Assembly (NCBI RefSeq): GCF_019669925.1
Contig: NZ_AP019779.1
Location: 620,001 to 684,000 of the forward strand
Reading direction: 5' to 3'
Length of the DNA stretch: 64,000 bases
Source of the DNA: Methanobrevibacter arboriphilus
Lineage (GTDB): Archaea; Methanobacteriota; Methanobacteria; Methanobacteriales; Methanobacteriaceae
The notes below the pieces were generated by a model. The model was not told the origin of the DNA. It was given only the letters and a program-made list of their open reading frames with translations, and ran no database searches. Below are positions 1 through 9,612 of the stretch, piece after piece. The position numbers were made by a program, and so were the translations under genes. Numbering within the stretch: the stretch's first letter is position 1; the number at the start of each line of letters is the position of its first letter.

Positions 1-1242
1 TCCATCACCATAATAAGAAGTTATATTATTATTCAAAAAACTAACACCACTAATATTACCTTCAAAAGAATAAACATACACACCATAGAGCCCCCCTGTG
101 ATATTATTTTTGGTGAAGATAACTTGTGATTTGCTGTTTTTGTATACAGATAAATCAACACCACAATCTGTTCCTGTTATGTTATTGTTAATGAAAGATA
201 TATTAGTGTTGTTACTACTGTATGAAGATAGTTGAACACCTTTATTTGATATTCCAGTGATATTATTGTTATTGAAGGATATATTAGTGTTTTTGCTACT
301 GTATGAGAATAGATGAACGCCATTAGGTGTTCCTATAATATTGTTGTTAGTGAAAGATATATTGGTGTTACTACTGATAGCTACAGACAAATCAACACCA
401 CCATATGATCCTATGATTTTGTTGTTAGAAAACTGAAACCATGAGTTGTTACTACTAGATGCATCAAAAGAAACACCATATCGAGATTCTCCTGTTATGT
501 TATTGTTAATGAAAGATATATTAGCGTTGTTACTACTAGCTCCATACAGATAAATACCACCATATGATCCTGTGATGTTATTGTTGGTGAAAGTTATATT
601 ATTACTACAACCAGCTCCACGAATACGAACACCATTAGAATCACTAGGACTATTACCTCTTATATTATTACCAATTAAAGAAACAGATATAATAATATTA
701 CTATTATCAAGAGCAGAAATATAAAGAGCCCCACGATTATAATTAGCAATTGAAGAAACAATGATATTATTTTCAATGTTTATTCCTTTTAAATCATTAC
801 CAACACTATGTATATCAATACTAATACCATTAGTTGTGATGTTATTACCATCAATCCTTAAATCACCATTATTAGATTGTATAGCTGTATCAAAACCAGT
901 GATAGTTAAATTTATAATCTTAACATTATTTGATTTAATATTAAATAAAATACCATTTCCTGTTCCAACTATTTTAGTATTTCGACTTTTACCTTGAATA
1001 GTAGCATTACGAGACACATTAATCTGATCCAAACTATAATCACCATCATCAAGATTAATCACTAACTTATCATCAGTATCATTATCAATAACACTTTGAA
1101 AATCATCAGTAATATTAGAACTAGTAAAATTATACTCAGCTGCACTAACACTAGACAAACTCAAAAATAAGAAAGTTAACACAAAAATAAATAAAATAAA
1201 ACAATTATCCCTAAATATATCCTTAAATAAAATATTTTTCAC
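1..1242 (-). CDS. adhesin-like parallel beta-helix surface protein (N-terminal part)
   Basis: The frame is open from a GTG at 1240-1242 to the left edge, so the C-terminus is missing. An N-terminal lysine is followed by a hydrophobic segment of about 20 residues ending in an SSVSAAE-like cleavage site, so the protein should be secreted. The rest repeats short NIS-F-NNNITG-type units about 20-25 residues apart, typical of right-handed beta-helix adhesin-like proteins that methanogens of this order display on the cell surface. A purine-rich AGGAG motif abuts the GTG, so the true start is uncertain; the frame also stays open upstream. Binding partner cannot be told from sequence. Confidence 0.85.
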   Translation of the reverse strand, partial: MKNILFKDIFRDNCFILFIFVLTFLFLSLSSVSAAEYNFTSSNITDDFQSVIDNDTDDKLVINLDDGDYSLDQINVSRNATIQGKSRNTKIVGTGNGILFNIKSNNVKIINLTITGFDTAIQSNNGDLRIDGNNITTNGISIDIHSVGNDLKGINIENNIIVSSIANYNRGALYISALDNSNIIISVSLIGNNIRGNSPSDSNGVRIRGAGCSNNITFTNNNITGSYGGIYLYGASSNNANISFINNNITGESRYGVSFDASSSNNSWFQFSNNKIIGSYGGVDLSVAISSNTNISFTNNNIIGTPNGVHLFSYSSKNTNISFNNNNITGISNKGVQLSSYSSNNTNISFINNNITGTDCGVDLSVYKNSKSQVIFTKNNITGGLYGVYVYSFEGNISGVSFLNNNITSYYGDG

Positions 1243-1719
1243 TCCTATTATAAATATACAATATAAGAAAAACGAATACAATGAGAACACTCACTATGTT
1301 ATAAATATAATATAAAAATACTTCTATATAAATATTACTAATTACTACCTAAAACAAAAACAATAGCTACCCCTGAAATTAAAATTAAATGATTATTAAA
1401 AATAATAAAAAAAACTGAGCATAAATATTAAAATAATTATTAAAAAATGAATAATTATTAAAAAATAAATTCTATTCAATAAAAATAATAAAAAATAAAG
1501 ATAAAAAATGAAAAATAAAAAACTATTGAAAATAGTTAATACAATAATAAACAATTAAAACACTTCGATTAAGATATAAAATCCTAAAAATAGATAAAAG
1601 ATAAAACATTTGAATTAGTGATAATAAAATATAAAATTAAAATAGATAGCCAAAAAAGAATATTGTCTTGAATAGATTTAAGTATAACTATCAATATAAT
1701 ATATAATTGGTGATTAGCT
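1243..1719. other. intergenic, no gene seen
   Basis: Extremely AT-rich spacer between the divergent adhesin and vapB genes. It contains the first copy of a 67-bp direct repeat (1421-1487) and no convincing open frame. Confidence 0.6.
1421..1487 (+). repeat. 67-bp direct repeat, copy 1 (flanks vapBC)
   Basis: Matches 2437-2503 with a single mismatch. It holds two AATAATTATT blocks around a short A-rich spacer. The two copies bracket the toxin-antitoxin pair. Confidence 0.85.
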
Positions 1720-1971
1720 ATGATAAGTAGTAAAATTTATGATAACAATCAAACAATAATCCCCTCTGAAATAAGGAAAAAATATAACTTAAAGCCAAAT
1801 GATATTGTTGAATGGATAGAAGATGATAATGGTGAAATAAAAATCAAGTTCCGTGAAAAAAGTAAATTAAGAGATATTATAGGAATAATTGATTTAGAAA
1901 CCCCTACAGATGCAGTAGAATTAAAAAAAATGAGTAAACATGATCTAAAAAAATTGAAAAGGAGATTATAA
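1720..1971 (+). CDS. vapB: AbrB/SpoVT-type antitoxin
   Basis: 83 residues. The N-terminal half has the swapped-hairpin AbrB pattern (I-Y-D-N-N-Q-T-I-I-P-S-E-I-R, then NLKPNDIVEWIEDDNGEIKI), which binds DNA. The C-terminal half is charged, as in antitoxins that cover a toxin active site. It is followed two bases later by a PIN-domain gene, the usual VapBC arrangement, so it probably neutralises that toxin and autoregulates the operon. The pairing is inferred from neighbourhood and fold. Confidence 0.8.
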   Translation: MISSKIYDNNQTIIPSEIRKKYNLKPNDIVEWIEDDNGEIKIKFREKSKLRDIIGIIDLETPTDAVELKKMSKHDLKKLKRRL

Positions 1972-1973
1972 AC

Positions 1974-2363
1974 TTGATTTTCATTGATTCATGTTATTTT
2001 ATTGCACTAACTATTAAAAAAGATCAATGGCATAATAATGCAATATCATTATTAGATGTAATAAAAGAAGAAGACAATTGTATGGTAACCGATGGAGTAA
2101 TATTAGAAACAATAGCTAAAGTGGGTTATCTTGGAGGAGGTAAAAAAGCTAATATAGTATATAATAATATTAAAGATAATTATACAATTCTCACCACAAA
2201 CAATTTATATGATAAAGCGATGGTTAATCATCTGAAATATGATGGAAGCTTATCTTTAGTTGATGTTTTAATAGTTGAAAAAATGAAAGAGTTAAAAGCT
2301 GAAAAAATAATCAGTTTTGACAAAGATTTCGACAAAGTAGATGGAATAGCAAGAATAAAATGA
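1974..2363 (+). CDS. vapC: PIN-domain ribonuclease toxin (VapC family)
   Basis: 129 residues from a TTG that follows GGAG in the end of the antitoxin gene. The acidic PIN residues are visible: Asp in IFIDSCYF near residue 5, Glu in VILETIAKVG near 45, Asp in SLVDVLIVEKM near 97, and Asp in ISFDKDFDKV near 115. PIN toxins are Mg-dependent RNases that cut tRNA, rRNA or mRNA when the antitoxin is lost. The RNA target cannot be deduced. Confidence 0.85.
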   Translation: MIFIDSCYFIALTIKKDQWHNNAISLLDVIKEEDNCMVTDGVILETIAKVGYLGGGKKANIVYNNIKDNYTILTTNNLYDKAMVNHLKYDGSLSLVDVLIVEKMKELKAEKIISFDKDFDKVDGIARIK

Positions 2364-2436
2364 AAAATACTTATAAAAGTTTTATTATTAAAATAAACCC
2401 TTAAATTTACAGAATTTGCCATAATTTAAATTAAAA

Positions 2437-2503
2437 ATAAATATTAAAATAATTATTAAAAAATGAATAATTATTAAAAAATAAATTCTATTCTATAAAA
2501 ATA
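2437..2503 (+). repeat. 67-bp direct repeat, copy 2
   Basis: 66 of 67 bases equal to 1421-1487, same orientation, 1016 bp apart. It lies between vapC and the 3' end of purA. Confidence 0.85.
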
Positions 2504-2609
2504 GGTATGTAATATAATAAAAAATATAATAATAGAAATAATAAGAGAATATAATAAAAAAATATAATAAGAAAGTATAATATACGATTTAATATTATAT
2601 TTAAATTAA

Positions 2610-3632
2610 TTATAATAATTCTTTCCTTAAATCAATAGTATCTTTTAAATCAGGACCAGTAGATATTATTGTAACAGGAACACCAGTTTCTTTTTCAATT
2701 TCATCAATAAAACTCTTAGTCTCCCCAGAAAGTGCAGAGTAATCCTGAGTTCTTTCACAATCAGGGAAAAGACGATCAACACAGGTTAAAGCTATTTGAG
2801 TTGCACCATTTATCATACAAGCTTCCTTAGCTAAATCCATATCAAAAAGACCTACTCTCCTTCTTCTTCCTGTAACAGTACCATATTCTTCAATGCCCAA
2901 TTCTTCAGCTTGATCTTGAGGCATTTCAGATGGGAAAGGTCCTTCACCTACACGAGTAATATAAGATTTAAAAACGATGATAACATCATCTATCTTAGTT
3001 GGTCCTACTCCAACATCAGCTGCAAAAGTACTAGCTGTTGTATCTTTACTAGTTACAAAAGGATAAGTTCCATAATAAAGAGAAAGTCCAAAGCCTTGAG
3101 ATCCTTCAATAAAAACTTCCTCACCATTGTCAATAGCTTCATTAACTGCCAAAGGAACATCAGTAGTATAATTTTCAAGTTCAGGAAGGTCTTGAGCCAT
3201 TTTAGCTGTTCTAAGTACTCTATCAGCGTTAGCTGGACCACATCCAGTTCCAGTACTGCCAATTTTCTTGAAAAGATGTTCTGAAGCTTGATCACGCTCT
3301 TTATGTTCAGGTTCTATCATAGAACATCGATAATCCATAAAGGACCTACTTTTAATATCATACTTATCAAGGTAATCTAATTCATGGAAAAATACTTCAG
3401 GATCAACAAGAACTCCTGCACCAATCAGAAGCTTCGCGTCTCTGTTTACAAAACCTGAAGGAGTAAGACGTAAACCATATTTTTCACCATTAAACTCTAC
3501 TGAATGACCAGCATTCGGTCCAACTCCAGCACGAGCTATTATACTGGGTTTATCATTATCACAAAGATAAGTTATACATTTTCCTTTACCTTCGTCTCCC
3601 CAAGCTCCACCAACTAAAATATTACAAGTCAT
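2610..3632 (-). CDS. purA: adenylosuccinate synthetase
   Basis: 340 residues, the short archaeal form. It joins IMP and aspartate with GTP hydrolysis to make adenylosuccinate, the first committed step to AMP. The N-terminal P-loop [10 protein letters not shown] (about residues 9-18) holds the catalytic Asp, and GPNAGHSV holds the catalytic His. Further family motifs are [31 protein letters not shown] and [11 protein letters not shown]. The ATG at 3632 follows a short GGAGAT-type ribosome site. The gene stands alone; three tandem repeats lie just upstream. Confidence 0.97.
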   Translation of the reverse strand: MTCNILVGGAWGDEGKGKCITYLCDNDKPSIIARAGVGPNAGHSVEFNGEKYGLRLTPSGFVNRDAKLLIGAGVLVDPEVFFHELDYLDKYDIKSRSFMDYRCSMIEPEHKERDQASEHLFKKIGSTGTGCGPANADRVLRTAKMAQDLPELENYTTDVPLAVNEAIDNGEEVFIEGSQGFGLSLYYGTYPFVTSKDTTASTFAADVGVGPTKIDDVIIVFKSYITRVGEGPFPSEMPQDQAEELGIEEYGTVTGRRRRVGLFDMDLAKEACMINGATQIALTCVDRLFPDCERTQDYSALSGETKSFIDEIEKETGVPVTIISTGPDLKDTIDLRKELL

Positions 3633-3670
3633 TTGAATCTCCTAAACCATTAAATAATCATCAAACTTAA

Positions 3671-3718
3671 ATTATAGTTAACTTAAATTATAATTAACAT
3701 AGATTATAGTTAACTTAA
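3671..3718 (-). promoter_or_regulatory. three tandem 16-bp repeats at the purA promoter
   Basis: ATTATAGTTAACTTAA (3671), ATTATAATTAACATAG (3687) and ATTATAGTTAACTTAA (3703) are exact 16-bp steps, each centred on a TTAAC core. On the minus strand a TATA-like CTATATAAAAC (3719-3729) lies directly upstream, so the repeats would cover the start site and leader. They look like an operator. Confidence 0.6.
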
Positions 3719-4397
3719 GTTTTATATAGTTAATATTTATAATATAATAATAATTAAATTTTTCATTTTTCTACAATATTAATGTTTTTTATAAAGATAT
3801 TATATTTATAAAGATAATAGACTATTTGATTTTATTAAAATATATTTTTTTAACTTAAAATCAAAAAATCAACCCAATTATACTATTGTTAAATTATCCT
3901 ATATTAAGTTAATTGTTAATAATGAATAATATGAATAATAACAAAATTAGTATTAATTTTATTATTAACTATAATAGCTATTTTTAATACTATTTCCAAT
4001 TTCTTAATCAGCTTATAAAAATTATTAGAAAATATATTATATTATAAACTAGATAGATAGTAGATTAAAATAAACATTAATTATTTAAAAAAATAAATAT
4101 AAAAATAACAATAAGATTAAACAAAACTAACAATAATCTTAATTAATAATATTGTTAAATAACAAAACTATATATATTTTCAATTACAAATGATAATTTA
4201 TAAACTTCATTTGATATTAGAAAAATTGTATTTATTATAAATTATTATTTATATAAATTATAATAAGATAATAAATTAATTTAATATAATATATATAATA
4301 AAAAAATTGAAAATATTAATAAACTAAATATATTAGATATTATAAAAAATATTAGCAAAAAAAGAAAGATTTTTCAAATTAATAAGGGGTGGAAAAT
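3719..4397. other. long AT-rich intergenic region
   Basis: Between the divergent purA and secreted-protein genes. Apart from the purA TATA-like box nothing stands out; no frame of useful length or clear RNA structure was found. Confidence 0.5.
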
Positions 4398-5291
4398 TTG
4401 AATATTAATAAAACCAGAGTGGGAATATTTGCAATACTATTATCATTTTTAGTATTATTCTCAATATCTGCAACTTGGGCAGACGGAAAATATGGTACTG
4501 ATGGGTTTGAAGTAACCGGTCCTAATGCAGATAGTTTTACACAATTGAGTGCAAATAAAGGAATCCAGACCATTGAAAAAAATAAAATTCCCAAAAAATG
4601 GAAATCCTATAAAGATTATGCTTTCCAAGTAGCTAAAGGAAATAAAATTAAATATAAAGCTTCAATAAATAGTGGAGGCGATATATTAGTAACTAATTTA
4701 AAAGGTATGAAAGTCAAAGGTGCAACTATAGATTTTGATGATGGTACTAAAAAGAAAACTACTAAATGGATATCACATACATATAAAAAAACAGGATGGT
4801 ATCTTATTAAAGTAAAACTTAATGGTACTTGTACAGGTTATGACATTTTTGGACAATCTATAAAAGCAAATGGAAAAATAATCAATGGAACCAAGATATA
4901 TTTAGTTAAAGTTACTGATGCTCCTCAATTGTCATTGGGTAAATCCCAACCAATAACCGCAGGTTATTATAGTCAAAAAAGTTATAGAAGAGGAACTATA
5001 GATTATTTAGTTATTAAAGTAGCTAATGTAGGATCAAAAACTTCAAAGGCGACAAAAATATCAATGTGGTATCAAAAGTCAGGCGACAAAAATATCGGTA
5101 AAATTCATCCTAAACTTAAAAAATATACTGCAAGTGCTAAATTAAAAGCATTAAAACCTGGAAAATCAACAAAAATAATATTAAGATTTAAAATACCTAA
5201 AAAATATTCAAAAATTGTTAAAAATTTAAGATTAGGTACAAGCAGCTTAAAACAAATTAGTAAAAGAGATGCTTTATATGTTATTAATTAA
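4398..5291 (+). CDS. secreted protein with PKD-like and CARDB-like regions
   Basis: About 297 residues from a TTG preceded by GGGGTGG. An N-terminal signal segment (KTRVGIFAILLSFLVLFSIS, cut near ATWA-DG) sends it out of the cell. The region around residues 105-135 (IDFDDGTKKKTT, HTYKKTGWYLIKV) looks like a PKD/Ig fold. The C-terminal 100 residues resemble a CARDB-type beta sandwich (VIKVANVGSKTSKAT, LKPGKSTKIILRFKIP). No sortase or membrane anchor is seen. It is probably a small cell-surface or wall protein; no enzyme motif is present. Confidence 0.75.
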   Translation: MNINKTRVGIFAILLSFLVLFSISATWADGKYGTDGFEVTGPNADSFTQLSANKGIQTIEKNKIPKKWKSYKDYAFQVAKGNKIKYKASINSGGDILVTNLKGMKVKGATIDFDDGTKKKTTKWISHTYKKTGWYLIKVKLNGTCTGYDIFGQSIKANGKIINGTKIYLVKVTDAPQLSLGKSQPITAGYYSQKSYRRGTIDYLVIKVANVGSKTSKATKISMWYQKSGDKNIGKIHPKLKKYTASAKLKALKPGKSTKIILRFKIPKKYSKIVKNLRLGTSSLKQISKRDALYVIN

Positions 5292-5343
5292 AAAATTTGA
5301 TTAATGATTTTTTATTAACTAAATTTTTTATTTTTGATTCTTT

Positions 5344-5351
5344 TTTATTTT
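5344..5351 (+). repeat. target site duplication of the IS, left
   Basis: TTTATTTT touches the left inverted repeat and is repeated at 6526-6533. Low complexity weakens it, but the length fits ISM1-type elements. Confidence 0.6.
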
Positions 5352-6525
5352 GGCTTTGTAGAAATCCTTTTTTTAGTTGATTTGTATTGATCTGTGTATA
5401 TTGTAAATTGTGTTTTTAAGTTTGGTTTCTTTGATTGATAGTTTTGTACTTTTACTTTGATTTGTTCCATCAAATAATCTTTTTATTACGCTGAATACAC
5501 TTTCAACGTTGTTTCTTTTTCTATAAATTTTATTTCGAAAAATTGTAGGGCTATTTAATCTATATTTTCCCTTTTTAGCTCTTTTTTTCAATGGTATTTG
5601 GTCAAAAGCTTCAATTTCTTCGTTTATACATTTTCTAATTGGTTCTGTGTCGTACGCTCTGTCTGCTAATATGTAATGAGGTTTATATTTTTTTATTTTT
5701 CTAATTGAAGCTATTGCAAATTGTGTATCGTATTTTGGACCTTTTTGTGTTTGATAGTTTAATATTAAACGAGATTTAACATCAATTGCAATATGATTCT
5801 TAATGTAGCTTTTTCGCTCTTTTTTGCGTATTTGAGCATAATATTTATCTGCATTATCATTTGTGAACCCACTTCCATCTAAAACAATCATTTCTGGTTT
5901 TATATCATTTTCAATCAGGATTAATTGATTTATTTTATTTAAAATTCTTGCAGGTAACCTTTTAAAGAATTTTTGAAGAGTTGTGTAGTGTGGTGCCCTT
6001 TTTATATGGAAAAATTTCTTTAAATTATCAGATAAGTCTATTAGAAAGCTTATTTCACGATAAGTTAATTTTAAATAAATTTTCATTGCTAAAATAGTGA
6101 ATAAAGTAGGTTGTGTGTATAAATGATTAGAAAAATAGTGTGAATACTTATTTATACATTCTTCAGCGTGATTATAAGTGTAAAAAATAAAATTTATAAG
6201 TTTATTTTCATTTAAATCAATTTTAAATTGATTTTTAAATCTTTTAATACAGTTTTGAACAGGTTTTTCAAAGTTAAAATCCGAAAGATTTAACTGTCTT
6301 GAAATTAAATTATTAAATGGAGAATATGTATTTTTGCGTTTCATATTAATATATATTCTCCTTTTTAATATTTATATCTTTTTAATTAACAAAATTCGAA
6401 TTAACAAAATTAAATACTTTTTATAAATATTTAAAGAATGAAAAATAGTTTATTTTAAAATTAAAGAATAATATTGAAAAAAAGAAATTTAAAATTTTAA
6501 GAAAAATTAGGATTTCTACAAAGCC
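5352..6525 (-). mobile_element. ISM1-like insertion sequence, complete
   Basis: 1174 bp bounded by a perfect 17-bp inverted repeat (GGCTTTGTAGAAATCCT at 5352-5368, its complement at 6509-6525), with weaker matching further in. An 8-bp direct repeat TTTATTTT flanks it. One transposase gene fills it. Size and 8-bp duplication fit ISM1, the classic Methanobrevibacter smithii element. Both ends and the gene are intact, so it may be active. Confidence 0.85.
5373..6344 (-). CDS. DDE transposase, ISM1-like
   Basis: 323 residues. The N-terminal part carries a helical DNA-binding region; the catalytic core shows the DDE pattern: Asp in IVLDGSGF (about 156), Asp in YILADRAYDTE (about 227), and Glu in KRNNVESVFSVIKR (about 285). 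The Y-x2-R-x3-E-x6-K-like stretch is typical of IS4/IS5-related enzymes. No frameshift or stop. It should cut and rejoin the 17-bp ends. The TATA-rich 130 bp between its ATG and the right end probably hold the promoter. Confidence 0.9.
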   Translation of the reverse strand: MKRKNTYSPFNNLISRQLNLSDFNFEKPVQNCIKRFKNQFKIDLNENKLINFIFYTYNHAEECINKYSHYFSNHLYTQPTLFTILAMKIYLKLTYREISFLIDLSDNLKKFFHIKRAPHYTTLQKFFKRLPARILNKINQLILIENDIKPEMIVLDGSGFTNDNADKYYAQIRKKERKSYIKNHIAIDVKSRLILNYQTQKGPKYDTQFAIASIRKIKKYKPHYILADRAYDTEPIRKCINEEIEAFDQIPLKKRAKKGKYRLNSPTIFRNKIYRKRNNVESVFSVIKRLFDGTNQSKSTKLSIKETKLKNTIYNIHRSIQIN

Positions 6526-6533
6526 TTTATTTT
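6526..6533 (+). repeat. target site duplication of the IS, right
   Basis: TTTATTTT, identical to 5344-5351. Confidence 0.6.
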
Positions 6534-6808
6534 AATATTATTACTTTTTAATGTACTCAATCTATATTTAATTATTATAATCCTATATCTAATTATTATA
6601 TCTATATACAATCATTTAATATTTTTAATAATTTCTAATTCTTCTTGATTTTTCTTATTTCCCTCAATTTCTTTATATAAAAATCTTTTGATTTATCATT
6701 TTTTTTTGTGTTTTTTATAATGATATTTTTAACCATTACAAAATTAATAGTAAGGTTTATTAATGTGGAAAACTAAAAGTAATAACTTGATATTTGAGGG
6801 TGATGGTC

Positions 6809-6904
6809 ATGAATAATAACAAATTGGCTAATGAAGTTTATTATTTTATAGTTTTCTGTTTATTAGTTTCATTGATTTTTAAATATTGTTTATGTGTTGT
6901 CTGA
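6809..6904 (+). CDS. tiny membrane peptide
   Basis: 31 residues behind a strong GAGGGTGATGG ribosome site. The peptide is NNNK at the start, then almost wholly hydrophobic (YYFIVFCLLVSLIF), so one membrane span is expected. It is convergent with the gene at 6914. Function unknown; small hydrophobic peptides of this kind can be type I toxins or membrane-complex subunits. It is too short for certainty. Confidence 0.45.
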   Translation: MNNNKLANEVYYFIVFCLLVSLIFKYCLCVV

Positions 6905-6913
6905 TAGGATAAT

Positions 6914-7762
6914 TTAGCTGAAATCTTCAATACTTATTTTTATAAGCTCAATATCCTCAAGACTTTTCTTTTTAAAAATAACAATATCATATATAAACTC
7001 ATATTTTTTAGCAATTTCAATGATAGACTCAACAGCCCAGAAAACGTCTATGACTTGAAAAACTGAGCATTTGATATTATTTCCATTAATATCTTCATTA
7101 TTAATATCTTCATTTTCAGGAAAATTTAACCCTTCAATCATTTTTTCATCAAAAACAATTTTACGACCAATACAATCTTTTTTAAGTTCATCGATTATAA
7201 AAGGTTCGATAATTGTTATAAATTCATCTAAATCTTCCTTAAAACTATCAACTGCTGAATTTAACCATTTGATAAAAATAAATCCTTCTTCTAACTCTCC
7301 AAACTCATGAGTTATATCTCTTTTTGTGATAAATTCAAATGGGATATTAGTATAATAATTAGTAAAAATATTAATAGTTTCTTCTAAAGAAAAAAGTTCA
7401 TTTGAAAATCTTTTGAAAAATTTATCATCAATAGCTAGTCTATAATTATTAAAATAAGATTTTTTATTTTCATGCCCTACATTAAACATTATACTTTCAT
7501 CAGTATCACATATCCCATCTTTTTTGACTTCATTTTCATTAAAGATGTTATAATCATGCCCTAAAACATAATGTTTAAAACTATTATCCTTATAAACTCT
7601 CTCTTCAATTAATAAATGACCTTTATAATTTATACATTGGAGATAGCTACAATCTCCTCTTTCTAATATAAAAAATGAATCAATACTTTCTAAATCATTT
7701 AAACAATTGACTATATCCTCAATAGTTATATCTTCTGATTTATAATGTGAATTAGATTTCAT
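6914..7762 (-). CDS. hypothetical acidic protein
   Basis: 282 residues, soluble, rich in Asp, Glu, Ile and Phe, without signal peptide or membrane span. No domain is recognised. It is the last gene of a leftward accessory cluster (10819 to 6914) that contains DUF6891-like and DUF6882-like proteins. Those families are often immunity or accessory proteins of toxin systems, so an immunity role is possible but unproven. The ATG at 7762 has only a weak ribosome site, and the gene has its own AT-rich leader. Confidence 0.7.
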   Translation of the reverse strand: MKSNSHYKSEDITIEDIVNCLNDLESIDSFFILERGDCSYLQCINYKGHLLIEERVYKDNSFKHYVLGHDYNIFNENEVKKDGICDTDESIMFNVGHENKKSYFNNYRLAIDDKFFKRFSNELFSLEETINIFTNYYTNIPFEFITKRDITHEFGELEEGFIFIKWLNSAVDSFKEDLDEFITIIEPFIIDELKKDCIGRKIVFDEKMIEGLNFPENEDINNEDINGNNIKCSVFQVIDVFWAVESIIEIAKKYEFIYDIVIFKKKSLEDIELIKISIEDFS

Positions 7763-8009
7763 AGTAAATAATCCTATTATAATATATTATTAAAAACATT
7801 AATAAAATTATCATTTAATAAAATTAAAATCATTAGAAATAATATATTAAAAATAAAATAAATTAGAAATAAAATAAATTAAAAAGCTATATTATAAAAG
7901 TCTATAATAATAAAACCTATAATAATACAAATCTATAATAATACAAGTCTATACCATAGAAATCTATATTATGAAAATTTATATCATGAAAAATTGTATT
8001 TCTGAAAAC
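7763..8009. repeat. spacer with short degenerate repeats
   Basis: From about 7890 the motif CTATAATAATACAA/AAATCTAT recurs several times at roughly 15-20 bp steps. It looks like slipped-strand low-complexity sequence rather than an array. Confidence 0.4.
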
Positions 8010-8684
8010 TTATATCCATAAAAATACTTCACAAGCAGGATCATACTCATATTCATGATCAGTTTTTTTAGATTTCCAATAATCAACCCAGTAAACCCAC
8101 CATTGATTAGAAAGCTTTTTAATATCATGATCATTTAAAGACTCAAAATCATTGAAAAAATTAATTTGATTAGCTCCACAAACAATAGCAATATCATCAA
8201 AAATGACTACTAATAAAAAATCAACGTCAATATTAAAAAAATCATTATTAATATTAGAAAAATGATCAATGTTTCCTAAAAATGTCTTTTTAAACTTATA
8301 ATCCTTATTTATTTTCTCAAAAAGATTAAAATCTTGAAATTTCAGTCCATTTTCTATTATTTTATATGAAAAATCATCTTTAATTTGAAGATCTTCTTCT
8401 TTTAAAAAGTAATTCTTTTTTTTACTATTTTTTATGTTTAAATTATTTTTTATGTTTAAAAAATTTATATCTTGATAATCATTATAATAAATAGTAAAAA
8501 AAGGATCATCAGCTAAACGGATAGTTATTTCACTAGAATGTTTAGTATATTTTTCTAAGCTTGGTTTATACAATTGAACATCCTCAAAATCAAGTTGAAT
8601 AGAATTTTCAGATGTTTCTAACCAAGTCCATCTTCCAGCTGATGAAATTGCATCTTCCATTAACCTTAAAGTTTTTTGTTTCAT
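8010..8684 (-). CDS. hypothetical protein of the accessory cluster
   Basis: 224 residues, soluble, very rich in Asn, Asp, Lys and Phe. The opening MKQKTLRLMEDAISSAGRW and later ITIRLADDPFFTIYYND are distinctive, but no family is recognised. It lies 12 bp downstream of the DUF6891-like gene in the same direction, so the two are probably cotranscribed. Its size and acid-rich character resemble immunity proteins; this is only an inference from neighbours. Confidence 0.7.
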   Translation of the reverse strand: MKQKTLRLMEDAISSAGRWTWLETSENSIQLDFEDVQLYKPSLEKYTKHSSEITIRLADDPFFTIYYNDYQDINFLNIKNNLNIKNSKKKNYFLKEEDLQIKDDFSYKIIENGLKFQDFNLFEKINKDYKFKKTFLGNIDHFSNINNDFFNIDVDFLLVVIFDDIAIVCGANQINFFNDFESLNDHDIKKLSNQWWVYWVDYWKSKKTDHEYEYDPACEVFLWI

Positions 8685-8696
8685 AAATATTCTTAA

Positions 8697-9350
8697 TTAT
8701 TTATAATTCTTTAAATAAGAATTAAAAGCTCCTTCCATTTCATATTCTTGATTATCAAAGGATTTCTCCCACTTAAATGGATTAATTTCAATTCTTGTAT
8801 TAATATTTTCATTCCATTTAACAGAAAAACCATTGACTTTAAAAATATTAGCTATTTTTTTACCTATATCTAATGATTTTTCCTCATTGTCTGTAAAATC
8901 ACCAAAAGCAATATTTAACAGATTATAATTAATAGCTACTTCTATATCTTGAAAATTATAGAAACAAAATCCCTCAGGAGACCTATTTTTGGTTTTAAGG
9001 TGATGAAAGACTTCAAAAGCATCATGAACACCTTCATCTATAGTATAACCTGCATTATGGATAGCTATTATGTTTTCCTTATTAATCTGATTAAAACACT
9101 CCCTAATTCTATCAAAGTCAGTTTTTTCTTCCCAATTCTTTTGTTTAGATATATTCTCATTATATTTATTTAAGATTATGTTATCAAGAACATCTAATGG
9201 TATATCTTCATCAATAAACTGTTCTTCTATAATTTCAAGTATCTCCTCATTGCAATAAAAACCAGAATCAATTAATATTGACATTTCATAGTTTATTTCT
9301 TGAATTAATTCTTTATCCATAAAACCACTCAAAATACTAGGAATGCCCAA
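8697..9350 (-). CDS. DUF6891-like protein
   Basis: 217 residues. The second half matches my memory of the DUF6891 pattern: IAIHNAGYTIDEGVHDAF, then GFCFYNFQDIEVA, a FGDFTDNEEKSLDIGKKIA stretch, and a closing VKWNENINTRIEINPFKWEK. Members are cytoplasmic proteins of unknown activity, common beside toxin-immunity or stress genes. The ATG at 9350 is far from its upstream neighbour (263 bp), so it likely opens a two-gene unit with 8010-8684. Confidence in the domain name is moderate. Confidence 0.7.
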   Translation of the reverse strand: MGIPSILSGFMDKELIQEINYEMSILIDSGFYCNEEILEIIEEQFIDEDIPLDVLDNIILNKYNENISKQKNWEEKTDFDRIRECFNQINKENIIAIHNAGYTIDEGVHDAFEVFHHLKTKNRSPEGFCFYNFQDIEVAINYNLLNIAFGDFTDNEEKSLDIGKKIANIFKVNGFSVKWNENINTRIEINPFKWEKSFDNQEYEMEGAFNSYLKNYK

Positions 9351-9612
9351 ATACCAAAATTTTAAATGCCATATAAGCTAAATATTAGAAATAATACTAA
9401 AAATAATATTATAATTAATATTAAAAATAATATTATAACTAATATCAGATATAATACTAAAAATAATATTATAATTAATATTAGAAATAATCTTATAAAT
9501 AATATAAAAATAATATATTGATAGAATAAATATATTAATAAAATATATGCAAAAAGTATTAAAATATTTAAACTATAATAAATAGAAATGAAAACATAAA
9601 ATAGAGATTAAA
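9351..9612. repeat. tandem low-complexity spacer
   Basis: About 9395-9515 is made of imperfect 30-bp units of AATAATATTATAATTAATATTA type. Nothing else is seen. Confidence 0.45.

Noticed and set aside
2910-3284. plus-strand frame inside purA
   Set aside because: Shadow of the purA coding sequence on the other strand.
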